Assembly: GCF_000617845.2 (NCBI RefSeq)
Contig: NZ_DF820425.1
Coordinates: 6,144,741 to 6,208,740, forward strand
Length of the DNA stretch: 64,000 bases
Direction: 5' to 3'
Origin: Bradyrhizobium sp. DOA9
Lineage (GTDB): Bacteria; Pseudomonadota; Alphaproteobacteria; Rhizobiales; Xanthobacteraceae
Under the pieces are notes generated by a model. That model did no database searches, had not been told where the DNA came from, and saw only the letters and a program-made list of their open reading frames with translations. Within the stretch, counting starts at the first letter, position 1; the number at the start of each line of letters is the position of its first letter. Both the position numbers and the translations under genes were made by a program. Shown here one piece after another: positions 16,358 to 24,294 of the stretch.

Positions 16358-17362
16358 TCAGCCGGCGACGCGGCGCGGCGCCTTGCGCGCCGATGAGGTC
16401 GCCGCGGGCCGTGACGGCGTCTCCAGGCACTGCGTCGCGATCTCGAGGCTGGCGACGCCTTCGTCGCCCGTGACCGCCGGCGTCTCGCCGTGGCGCACCG
16501 CCTTGAGGAACGCGATCAGCTCGGCGCGCAGCGGCTCGTCATGGCCGACCGGAAGATGCCGCATCGAATAGCTGCCGTCCGGCTTGAAGCCGAAGCACTC
16601 GGTGACCTGGCGCGTGAGCAGATCGCCCATCACGTATTTGCCGCGCGTGGCGACCGTGACGCTGCGCGCCTTGAACGGCGTCAACCAATTCGTGTTGATG
16701 TGGGCGAGCACGCCATTGGCGGTTCGGAACTGCAGGAGCGCGATATCCTCGCGCTCGGCCACCGCGCTCGACAATTGCGGCTGCACCTCGACGATGTCGG
16801 ATTCGGTGAACCAGCGGATCAAATCGATGTCGTGCACGGCAAGGTCGATGACGACGCCGACATTGGACATGCGCGGCGGGAACGGGCCGACGCGGGTGAT
16901 CGCGATGGAAAGAATGTCCTCGCCCGCGATCGCCTGCTTGACCGCGGCAACCGCCGGGTTGAAGCGCTCGACATGGCCGACCATCAGCGTCACGCCGGCT
17001 TTCTGCGCGGCAGCGACGATCTCGCGGCCCTCCTCCACCGTGGATGCGATCGGCTTTTCGACCAGCACGTGGATATTCTCAGCGATGCAGGCGAGCGCGA
17101 CCTCGTGATGCAGATGGGTCGGCGCCGCGATGGTGACGGCATCGACGCCTTCGGCGAAGAGCTGCTCCAGCGTCTCGAAGCTTTCGCAATTGGCAAGCTC
17201 CGTCGCCCGCGTGCGGTGCGCCGGCGAGGGATCGACGACGCCGACGAGGCTGACGCCGGGCAGGCCGCTGAGCACGCGCGCATGGTTGCTGCCCATCACG
17301 CCGGCGCCAATGACACCGACGCGCAAGCCGGCCTTTGCCGGTGCTGACCCTTTGGAACTCAT
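16358..17362 (-). CDS. Gfo/Idh/MocA-family sugar 3-dehydrogenase (GnnA-like or WbpB-like)
   Basis: A 334-residue NAD(P)-dependent oxidoreductase. The Rossmann motif GVIGAGVMGSNHARVL is near the N-terminus (about residues 16-31). VEKPIASTVEEG carries the conserved EKP lysine, and VGHVERFNPA and IDLAVHDIDLIRW supply the substrate-binding histidines. Paired with the aminotransferase 10 bases downstream, it probably oxidises the 3-hydroxyl of a UDP-N-acetylhexosamine. It starts at the ATG at 17362. A hairpin-containing gap separates it from manC upstream, so the two-gene unit may have its own promoter within 17363-17544. Confidence 0.88.
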   Translation of the reverse strand: MSSKGSAPAKAGLRVGVIGAGVMGSNHARVLSGLPGVSLVGVVDPSPAHRTRATELANCESFETLEQLFAEGVDAVTIAAPTHLHHEVALACIAENIHVLVEKPIASTVEEGREIVAAAQKAGVTLMVGHVERFNPAVAAVKQAIAGEDILSIAITRVGPFPPRMSNVGVVIDLAVHDIDLIRWFTESDIVEVQPQLSSAVAEREDIALLQFRTANGVLAHINTNWLTPFKARSVTVATRGKYVMGDLLTRQVTECFGFKPDGSYSMRHLPVGHDEPLRAELIAFLKAVRHGETPAVTGDEGVASLEIATQCLETPSRPAATSSARKAPRRVAG

Positions 17363-17478
17363 CTGAGCAAACCCCGATTCAACGCAAATCCCCGGCGCGC
17401 TTCTAGCACGGACGCCACATCTGTGGCGAATGGCACGGTAGCGGTCCGGACACGATTTGATTCAAAAAGTTACACGTT

Positions 17479-17522
17479 CCCCGGGCCTTAGGCCGAAAAG
17501 GATACCGCTTCTCGGCCCGGGG
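17479..17522. terminator. Possible hairpin terminator downstream of manC
   Basis: Nine-base arms CCCCGGGCC (17479-17487) and GGCCCGGGG (17514-17522) lie 23 bases past the manC stop. The loop is long (26 bases) with inner partial pairing and no clear T-run. A terminator or attenuator is therefore only possible. Confidence 0.35.
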
Positions 17523-17544
17523 CGCGTGATTCGGAGCTTGCTGG

Positions 17545-18957
17545 TTACGACCTTTGGTAGTCGTCTTCAATCCGGATGATGTCGTCTTCCCCGAGATAGC
17601 TTCCAGTCTGGACCTCGATCAGCTCGAGCTGGATCTTGCCCGGATTCTCCATCCGGTGGACGGCGCCCATCGGGATGTAGATGGACTCGTTCTCGTGCAC
17701 CGTCTTCACGGTCTCGTTGACCGTGACCTGGGCCGTGCCCCGGACCACGATCCAGTGCTCGGCACGATGGTGGTGCTTCTGCAGCGACAGCCGCCCGCCC
17801 GGCTTCACCACGATGCGCTTGACCTGGTGGCGCTCGCCGTTGTCGACCGACTGGTAGCTGCCCCAGGGCCGGTGCACCTTGAGATGCTCCTCGGTGACCT
17901 TCGGCGCGACCGCCTTCAGCTTCGTCACCAGGCGCTTCAGCCCGTTGGCGTCCTTCTGGCGCGAGACCAGCACCGCGTCCGCGGTGGCAACCACGACGAG
18001 ATCGTCGACGCCTTCGAGCGCGACCAGCGCGGAATCCGTGCTGACGTTGCAGTTGCGGGAATCCTCGAACACGGCGGTGCCGTGCGCGGCATTGCCCAGC
18101 GCGTCCTTCTCCGACAATTCCCACACCGCATGCCAGGAGCCGACGTCGGACCAGCCGCACGACACCGGCACGACGGCGGCGCGCGCGGTCTTCTCCATCA
18201 CCGCATAGTCGATCGAGATCGCCTTGGCCGCGCCGAACGCCTCGGGCTCCAGCGTGACGAAGCCGAGATCGCGGCCGGCATTGTTGACCGCATTGGTGAC
18301 GGCCTCGACGCTTGCCGCATCGACCCTGCGATATTCGTCGAGCAGCACGCTCGCCGGGAACATGAAGTTGCCGCTGTTCCAGAAATAGCCGGAATTGACG
18401 TAGTCGGAGGCCTTCACCGCATCCGGCTTCTCGACGAAGCGTGTCACCGCATGCACCTCGCCCGAGATCATCTCGCCCGGATTGATATAGCCGTATTCCG
18501 TCGCCGGCCGCTCCGGCTTGACGCCGAAAGTGACGATGCGCCCGGCATTCGCGGCGGTGAGGCCTTCGCGGCAGGCGGCGACGAAGGCGGCATTATTCTG
18601 CACGACGTGATCGGCGGCGAGCGCGAGCACGATCGCCTCGCTGGCGCGGTTCTGCGCGAACACCGCGCCGGCGGCGATCGCAGGCCCGGAATCGCGCCGC
18701 ATCGGCTCGAGGAGCACGTCCGCCTCGATGCCGATCTCGGCGAGCTGCTCCAGCACCATGAAGCGATAGGCCGCGTTGGTGATGACGATCGGCCGGTCGA
18801 ACAGGGAGGGGTCGGATACGCGCAGCAGCGTGTCCTGGAACGTCGAGCGCGGGCCGAACAGCGGCAGGAACTGCTTGGGGCGCACCTCGCGCGAAGCCGG
18901 CCACAGCCGCGTGCCGGCACCACCGCACATGATCAGGGGGATTATGCGTTTGTCCAT
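17545..18957 (-). CDS. manC: Mannose-1-phosphate guanylyltransferase / mannose-6-phosphate isomerase
   Basis: A 470-residue bifunctional type II PMI/GMP (AlgA/XanB/ManC class). The N-terminal nucleotidyltransferase has GGAGTRLWPASREVRPKQFLP and FVEKPD. The C-terminal cupin isomerase has HHHRAEHWIVVRGTAQVTVNE. It makes GDP-mannose, the donor for mannose, rhamnose and fucose residues in LPS and exopolysaccharide. The core mannosyltransferase at 33862 is one likely consumer. The ATG at 18957 is chosen because the nucleotidyltransferase motif follows immediately. It lies 7 bases downstream of the epimerase gene, so both are co-transcribed. Confidence 0.93.
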   Translation of the reverse strand: MDKRIIPLIMCGGAGTRLWPASREVRPKQFLPLFGPRSTFQDTLLRVSDPSLFDRPIVITNAAYRFMVLEQLAEIGIEADVLLEPMRRDSGPAIAAGAVFAQNRASEAIVLALAADHVVQNNAAFVAACREGLTAANAGRIVTFGVKPERPATEYGYINPGEMISGEVHAVTRFVEKPDAVKASDYVNSGYFWNSGNFMFPASVLLDEYRRVDAASVEAVTNAVNNAGRDLGFVTLEPEAFGAAKAISIDYAVMEKTARAAVVPVSCGWSDVGSWHAVWELSEKDALGNAAHGTAVFEDSRNCNVSTDSALVALEGVDDLVVVATADAVLVSRQKDANGLKRLVTKLKAVAPKVTEEHLKVHRPWGSYQSVDNGERHQVKRIVVKPGGRLSLQKHHHRAEHWIVVRGTAQVTVNETVKTVHENESIYIPMGAVHRMENPGKIQLELIEVQTGSYLGEDDIIRIEDDYQRS

Positions 18958-18964
18958 CGTGATT

Positions 18965-19954
18965 TCAAACCTTGAAATGGTCCCGGTACCAGGTGACGAA
19001 ATGATGGACCCCATGCTCGATCGGCGTTGACGGTGCAAAGCCGGTGTCGCGCATCAGGTCCTCGACATCCGCGAACGTTTCCAGCACATCTCCCGGCTGC
19101 ATCGGCAGCAATTCTTTGATCGCCGTCCGGCCCAGCTCCCGCTCCAGAAGACCGACGACGTGCATCAGTTCCTCCGGATGATGATTGCCGACATTGTAGA
19201 GCTTTGACGGCGCATTTGCGGCAGCAGGATCGTCCACGGGCACCAGGTCGATCAGCTTGGATACGACGCGCGTCACATCGTCGATATAGGTGAAATCGCG
19301 GCGCATTTTGCCATGGTTGAAGAGCCGGATCGGCTTGCCGGCCAGGATGGCGCCCGCGAACAGAAACATGGCCATGTCGGGGCGGCCCCATGGCCCGTAA
19401 ATGGTGAAGAACCGCAGCCCCGTGACCGGCAGGCGATAAAGATGGCTGTAGGACTGCGCCATCACCTCGTTCGCCTTCTTGGTGGCGGCATAGAAGCTGA
19501 TCGGATGGTCGGTGCGGTCCGCAACCGCAAATGGCAGTTTTGTGTTGGCGCCGTAAACGGAGGATGACGAGGCGTAGACCAGATGGCGGCAGCCATTGTT
19601 GCGGCAGCCCTCCAGCACGTTGAGAAAGCCGACGAGATTGGAATCGGCGTAAGTCTGCGGCTGCTCGATCGAGAAGCGCACGCCGGCCTGCGCGGCCAAA
19701 TGCACGACTTTGGCAAAACGATGTTGCGCGAACAGTGCCGCCATGGTCTCGCGGTCGGCGAGATCGGCCTCGACGAACGAGAATCGGGGCTGGTCCCGGA
19801 GCAGAGCAAGGCGCGCTTTCTTCAGCGCCGGATCGTAATAGCTGTTGAGATTGTCGAGCCCGACGACGGCGCGGCCTTCGCCGAGGAGCTGCCGGGCGAC
19901 GTGGTAGCCGATGAAGCCGGCCGCACCCGTGACCAAAATCGCCTGATCCGTCAT
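18965..19954 (-). CDS. NAD-dependent epimerase, UDP-glucuronate 4-epimerase-like
   Basis: A 329-residue extended SDR. GAAGFIGYHVAR binds NAD, SSSSVYG and YAATK give the catalytic S, Y and K. LDNLNSYYDPALKKARL and the late FTYIDD segment are typical of UDP-glucuronate (galacturonate-forming) epimerases such as rhizobial LpsL and Cap1J. Galacturonate is common in rhizobial core and lipid A, which fits. It is co-directional with manC, 7 bases apart. An L-rhamnose or other uronate epimerase cannot be excluded. The divergent gene starts 210 bases away. Confidence 0.88.
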   Translation of the reverse strand: MTDQAILVTGAAGFIGYHVARQLLGEGRAVVGLDNLNSYYDPALKKARLALLRDQPRFSFVEADLADRETMAALFAQHRFAKVVHLAAQAGVRFSIEQPQTYADSNLVGFLNVLEGCRNNGCRHLVYASSSSVYGANTKLPFAVADRTDHPISFYAATKKANEVMAQSYSHLYRLPVTGLRFFTIYGPWGRPDMAMFLFAGAILAGKPIRLFNHGKMRRDFTYIDDVTRVVSKLIDLVPVDDPAAANAPSKLYNVGNHHPEELMHVVGLLERELGRTAIKELLPMQPGDVLETFADVEDLMRDTGFAPSTPIEHGVHHFVTWYRDHFKV

Positions 19955-20164
19955 CCTGTTCCCTGGGGAGCCTTCGCCAGATCCTGTTTAGCCCCCACCT
20001 CGACGGGGTCGCAATAGGCTCCCCGCACCGTCACAAGACCTCGTCACGGCGTCTTTGACGACGGCTATTGCAAGATCGGCGCCAAAACCATACCAAAGCG
20101 GCCGAATTCGGCGCCTCGCGTCGGGTTGCCTCAAATCTTCGCAAACCCTGTTCATGCGGACGAG

Positions 20165-21124
20165 ATGCGCCGAATCCTGTTGTCGACGGCCAAGATCCTG
20201 ATCTCCGTGGCGCTGCTCTACCTGGCGCTGCGCAAGGTCGACCTGTCCGAACTGTTTTCCCGCTTCACCGTGACCAGCCTGTTCTGGATCGGCGTGGCGA
20301 TTGCGCTCACGTTCCTGCAGATCTTCGTCGGCGTGCTGCGCTGGCGCGAGATCAGCGCCGTCTGCGGCGCGCCGCTCGAGCTCGGCCGCGCCATGCGCTA
20401 CAACGTGATCGGCTCGTTCTTCAACCAGACCCTGCCGTCGGCGATCGGCGGCGATGCGGTGCGGCTGTGGCTGGTCGCACGCGCCGGCGCCGGCTGGCGC
20501 GCGGCGACCTACTCGATCTTCGTCGACCGCGCCATCGGCCTCATCGCGCTCGCGATTCTGATCGTCGCGAGCTTGCCTTGGAGCTACACCCTCATCACCG
20601 ATCCGCACGGGCGCTCGGCGCTGCTGCTCATCGACCTCCTGGCGCTCGCCGGCGGCGTCGGCTTCCTGATCTTCGGCGCGCTGAAATGGCGATGGCTGAA
20701 GACCTGGTGGGCAACGCACCACCTTCACGCCTGCGCCGTCATCGCCAACCGCGTGATCTTCAGCCGCACCCGCGGTCCCGTCATCGCGATCCTGTCGGTG
20801 CTCGTTCACGTGCTCGCCGTCGTCATCGCCTGGTGCGTCGTGCAGTCGATTGCGGCGCCGGTGCGTTTCAGCGACGTCTTTCTGCTCGTGCCGCCGGTGA
20901 TGCTGATCACGATGATGCCGATCTCGATCGCCGGCTGGGGCGTGCGTGAAGCCACAATGGGCCTCGCCTTCGGCTTCGCGGGACTTGCCGCCAGCGAGGG
21001 CGTCAACGTCTCGCTGCTGTACGGCGCCGTGTTCTTCATCGTCGGCGCGGTCGGCGGCCTGGTCTGGATCCTCAGCGCGGAGAAGGCCGCGCAAGGGTCG
21101 GCCCCGATCGGAGTGCCGGAGTGA
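20165..21124 (+). CDS. Flippase-like/UPF0104 (lysylphosphatidylglycerol synthase TM-type) membrane protein
   Basis: A 319-residue protein with about eight membrane helices, starting MRRILLSTAKILISVALLYLALRKVDLSEL. NVIGSFFNQTLPSAIGGDAVRLW and the later PISIAGWGVREATM are the two conserved cores of the AglD/UPF0104 family. These proteins are fused to or neighbour glycosyl- and aminoacyl-transferases and are thought to move or present lipid substrates. The stop overlaps the GTG of the initiating sugar-phosphate transferase (GTGA), so the two are coupled. An upstream in-frame start at 20126 lacks a better ribosome site. Confidence 0.85.
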   Translation: MRRILLSTAKILISVALLYLALRKVDLSELFSRFTVTSLFWIGVAIALTFLQIFVGVLRWREISAVCGAPLELGRAMRYNVIGSFFNQTLPSAIGGDAVRLWLVARAGAGWRAATYSIFVDRAIGLIALAILIVASLPWSYTLITDPHGRSALLLIDLLALAGGVGFLIFGALKWRWLKTWWATHHLHACAVIANRVIFSRTRGPVIAILSVLVHVLAVVIAWCVVQSIAAPVRFSDVFLLVPPVMLITMMPISIAGWGVREATMGLAFGFAGLAASEGVNVSLLYGAVFFIVGAVGGLVWILSAEKAAQGSAPIGVPE

Positions 21125-22128
21125 CCGCGCCGACGATCGTGGCCGCGCTGCTCGCCGTCACCATCGCCGCGCTGATCACGACGCTGATCACCATGCTCAG
21201 CCGCCCCCTGCTCCAGCGCTACGCGCTGGCGCGGCCGAATGCGCGTTCCTCGCATCGCATCCCGACGCCTCAGGGCGCCGGCATCGCGGTGATCTCGGCG
21301 ACGCTGATCGTCGCATTGGCGTTGGCGACCTGGGGCGATTTTTCGATTCCGCCGGCGCTGGTCATTGCCACCATTGTCATCGCGCTGGTCGGATTCGCCG
21401 ACGACATCGTCTCGCTGCCGGTGCTGGTGCGGCTGCTGCTGCAAGCCGCCTGCGTCGGCGCTGTGGTCTTCACCGCGCCTGACGATGCGCGCCTGGTACC
21501 GGAGCTGCCGCTGGCACTGGAGCGTGGCCTGATCCTACTCGCCGGCGTCTGGTTCGTGAACCTCGTCAACTTCATGGACGGGCTCGACCTGATGACGGTT
21601 GCCGAGGTGGTGCCGGTCACGGCCGCGCTGCTGCTGCTCGCGCTGTTCGGCGAGCTCTCGCGGCCTGCGGCATCCATCGCCATCGCGCTATGCGGCGCGA
21701 TGCTCGGCTTTGCGCCGTTCAACCGTCCGGTCGCAAAAGTCTTCCTGGGCGATGTCGGCAGCCTGCCGATCGGCCTTCTGCTCGGCTGGTGCCTGCTGGA
21801 GCTCGCGTGGCACGGACAGCCCGCCGCGGCCCTGCTGCTGCCGGCCTACTACCTTGCCGATTCCACCATCACCCTGTTTCGGCGCATCGCGCGGCGCGAA
21901 CGGTTCTGGTCGGCGCACCGCACGCACTTCTATCAGCGCGCCACCGACAACGGCTTCACGGTCAAGCAGGTGATCGCCGAGGTGTTCGCACTCAATCTCG
22001 TGCTGGCCTTGCTTGCGGTCGTGAGCGTTCGCGCCGGCTCCATGCCGGTCACGATCGTCGCCCTGTTCGCTGGCGCCATCGCAGTCGCCTTCGTGCTGCG
22101 GCGGTTCTCGCGCCCTCAGGCGTCGTGA
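21121..22128 (+). CDS. Undecaprenyl-phosphate sugar-1-phosphate transferase (WbpL/WreU/WecA family)
   Basis: A 335-residue polytopic membrane protein of glycosyltransferase family 4 (MraY/WecA type). RPNARSSHRIPTPQGAGIAV is the start signature, GFADDIVSLP holds the DD metal/catalytic pair, FVNLVNFMDGLDLMT is the NxxNxxDGIDG-type motif, KVFLGDVGSLPIG the later aspartate loop, and HRTHFYQRA the C-terminal histidine motif. It begins O-antigen synthesis by attaching an HexNAc-1-phosphate to the lipid carrier. It starts at a GTG overlapping the preceding gene and its last 13 bases overlap the convergent 4-reductase gene. QuiNAc is the expected sugar if the module is WreU/Q/V-like. Confidence 0.9.
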   Translation: MTAPTIVAALLAVTIAALITTLITMLSRPLLQRYALARPNARSSHRIPTPQGAGIAVISATLIVALALATWGDFSIPPALVIATIVIALVGFADDIVSLPVLVRLLLQAACVGAVVFTAPDDARLVPELPLALERGLILLAGVWFVNLVNFMDGLDLMTVAEVVPVTAALLLLALFGELSRPAASIAIALCGAMLGFAPFNRPVAKVFLGDVGSLPIGLLLGWCLLELAWHGQPAAALLLPAYYLADSTITLFRRIARRERFWSAHRTHFYQRATDNGFTVKQVIAEVFALNLVLALLAVVSVRAGSMPVTIVALFAGAIAVAFVLRRFSRPQAS

Positions 22129-23063
22129 GCCGCCAGCGCCAGCCGCAACCCCTCGTCGAGCGAGACCTGCGGCTGCCACCCCGTTGCGAGCGCCTTGGAG
22201 ACGTCGAGCTCGAGCGAGCCGATCAGGCTGTCATGCGTGTCCTGCCGGCCCATCACGCTGAGCAGCGTCGAGAGCAGTCCCGGCGGCATGCCGAACAGAA
22301 CCGGGCTCCTGCCGGACGCAATGGCCAGGCGCCTGATGAATTCGGGCGTCGAGACCTGTTCCCGGTCGGCCACCAGGAAGATCTCGAAATTGCTCGCGGG
22401 GTCGGGATGGCTGAGCCGGCGCAGGATGAAGGACGACAGGTTCTGCACGGCAAGGAACGCGCGCTGGTTGCGGATTGCCGCAAAGGGCAGCGGCAGCCCC
22501 AGGCTCACCGCACGCGTCAGCAGCGCGAAATTGCCCTTGGCACCGGCGCCATAGACCAGCGGCGGCCGGATCACCGTGATCTTCATGTCGCTGTCGCGCG
22601 CCAGCGTCCTCAGGCCCGCCTCGGCCGCGGCCTTGGACATGCCGTAGAGGCCGCGCGGCGTCAGCACGTCGCCTTCGCTGAACGGACCGCGGCCTTCATT
22701 GCTGCGGCCGTGCACGAGAACGGTGCTGACGAAGATGAATTGGCGCACGCCGGCCGTCGCCGCGCAGCGCGCCAGATGCAGCGTGCCGGCGATGTTGACG
22801 TTGCGGTAGAGCTGGACTGCGTGCTCCTCGTGCTTGTGGTGCACGCGCGCGGCCAGATGGATGACGGCGTCGACGCCTTCGAGCGCCGCCTGCCAGTCGG
22901 TCTCGGAACCGATCGTCTCGATCACGACCTCGCCGTCGACGCCTGCCGGGCTGCGGACCGCACGGCGGACCGACCATCCCGCGCCCTCGAGCGCCGGCAC
23001 GAGATGACCGCCGACGAAGCCGCTCGCTCCCGTCACCAGCACGACCGGTCTACGCTCGCTCAT
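22116..23063 (-). CDS. SDR nucleotide-sugar 4-reductase/epimerase (WbpV/WreQ-like)
   Basis: A 315-residue extended SDR with GASGFVGGHLVPAL for NAD(P), HLAARVHHKHE, the serine region STVLVHG, and YGMSK for the catalytic Y and K. This form (AARVHH, STVLVHG) is characteristic of WbpV/WreQ proteins, which act on the 4-keto-6-deoxy sugar made by the WbpM-type dehydratase. In Rhizobium etli WreQ reduces it to UDP-QuiNAc. Its 5-prime end overlaps the preceding glycosyltransferase stop by 4 bases (ATGA), and its 3-prime end overlaps the convergent transferase. All three partners of the proposed primer module are thus adjacent. Confidence 0.85.
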   Translation of the reverse strand: MSERRPVVLVTGASGFVGGHLVPALEGAGWSVRRAVRSPAGVDGEVVIETIGSETDWQAALEGVDAVIHLAARVHHKHEEHAVQLYRNVNIAGTLHLARCAATAGVRQFIFVSTVLVHGRSNEGRGPFSEGDVLTPRGLYGMSKAAAEAGLRTLARDSDMKITVIRPPLVYGAGAKGNFALLTRAVSLGLPLPFAAIRNQRAFLAVQNLSSFILRRLSHPDPASNFEIFLVADREQVSTPEFIRRLAIASGRSPVLFGMPPGLLSTLLSVMGRQDTHDSLIGSLELDVSKALATGWQPQVSLDEGLRLALAAHDA

Positions 23064-24292
23064 CGTTGCTCCGACAGGTCCGGGTTTAGCAGCAATTCGT
23101 CGATCAGCGCGGCATAGGCATTCATCGCGTTGGCCCTGTCGAAGCGCGATGCCGCCTTCACCGCCCGCGCCGAGATGGCACCATCGTCGGAACGGGACGC
23201 GGCGCGGATCGCTTCGGCGAGCAGATCGGCACGGCCCGGCGGCACGACCCAGCCGAGCCTGCCCTCCACCACCGTCAACGCGGCCTCGGCCTCCGGCTCG
23301 GACACCAGCACCACCGGGCGGCCGACCGCCAGCAGATTGTAGAACCGGCTCGGCACCGACACGCCCGCAACATTCTTCCGGTACGGAATGATCCAGAGAT
23401 CGGCGGAGGCCAGAAACGCCTCGAGCTCGGAATCCTCAACGCGCCCGACAAAGGAGACATTGGCGAGGTTCGCCGCCGCCTGCAACTGCTTCAGCCGCTC
23501 GAACCCGATGCCCCAGCCGGACAGCAGGAAGTGAATGTCCGCCTCGTCCTTCAGAAGCCGGGCCGCTTCGAACACCACCTCCGGATCGTGGGTGAAACCG
23601 AGATTGCCCGACAGGCCGACGATGAAGCGCGCCGGAATCGCCTTGCGGAACGGATTGTCCGGCGTGACCGGCCGCGGCCCGGGCGCCAGCGTCGCCCAGT
23701 TCGGGATGAAGCGGATCTTGTTCCGCCTCATCCCGGAATAGCTGAGCAGCGGCCGCTCGGCGTCGCGGCCGATGGTGATGACGGCGTTGAGGGCGCGGAA
23801 CATCAGGCCGTTGGCGGCGCGCATCGTCCGCGTCACGAACGAGCGGGGCTGCAAAAGGCCGGCCATCACCAACACGTCGGGAAACAGGTCGTGCATGATC
23901 AGCGCCGAGCGCGCGCCCTTCACCCGCGCCGCCGCCGCCACCGCATAGGGCAGCATGAACGGCGCGGTGACCGTGAGCACGACGTCCCCTCGCCTCAGCT
24001 CCCGCACCAATGCGAGGAACGTGCGCGCCGCGAACAACAGCTCGGAGGCGCCGCGCCGCACCAGCGCCGCCTTGCCCGCCATCCGGTTCCTGACCATGAC
24101 GATTCGCGGCTTGCCCGGGCCGGTCTGCGCCGCCGGCAATGCGCCCGGCGAGCCCGAGAGCACGACGACCTCGCGCTCGGCGGCGAGACGGCAGGCGATC
24201 TCGGCCATGATCGCCGCCGTCGTGCTCGGGTCAGGCGGGTAGTGCTGGCTCGCGACGACGATCTTGCCAGGGATCTTGTCTTGCGGCTGCAT
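23060..24292 (-). CDS. GT4 glycosyltransferase, WbuB-like O-antigen transferase
   Basis: A 410-residue GT-B enzyme beginning MQPQDKIPGKIVVASQHYPPDPST. Motifs include SGNLGFTHDPEVVFEAA, FVGRVEDSELEAFLASADLWIIP and VSVPSRFYNLLAVGRPVVLV, the WbuB/Fnl-type donor site. It should add the second sugar to the lipid-linked primer on the cytoplasmic side. The ATG at 24292 is used because it lies 2 bases after the dehydratase stop, and the upstream extension is low-complexity Arg-rich sequence. It is in the middle of a same-strand run dehydratase, glycosyltransferase, 4-reductase. Confidence 0.88.
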   Translation of the reverse strand: MQPQDKIPGKIVVASQHYPPDPSTTAAIMAEIACRLAAEREVVVLSGSPGALPAAQTGPGKPRIVMVRNRMAGKAALVRRGASELLFAARTFLALVRELRRGDVVLTVTAPFMLPYAVAAAARVKGARSALIMHDLFPDVLVMAGLLQPRSFVTRTMRAANGLMFRALNAVITIGRDAERPLLSYSGMRRNKIRFIPNWATLAPGPRPVTPDNPFRKAIPARFIVGLSGNLGFTHDPEVVFEAARLLKDEADIHFLLSGWGIGFERLKQLQAAANLANVSFVGRVEDSELEAFLASADLWIIPYRKNVAGVSVPSRFYNLLAVGRPVVLVSEPEAEAALTVVEGRLGWVVPPGRADLLAEAIRAASRSDDGAISARAVKAASRFDRANAMNAYAALIDELLLNPDLSEQR

Positions 24293-24294
24293 GG

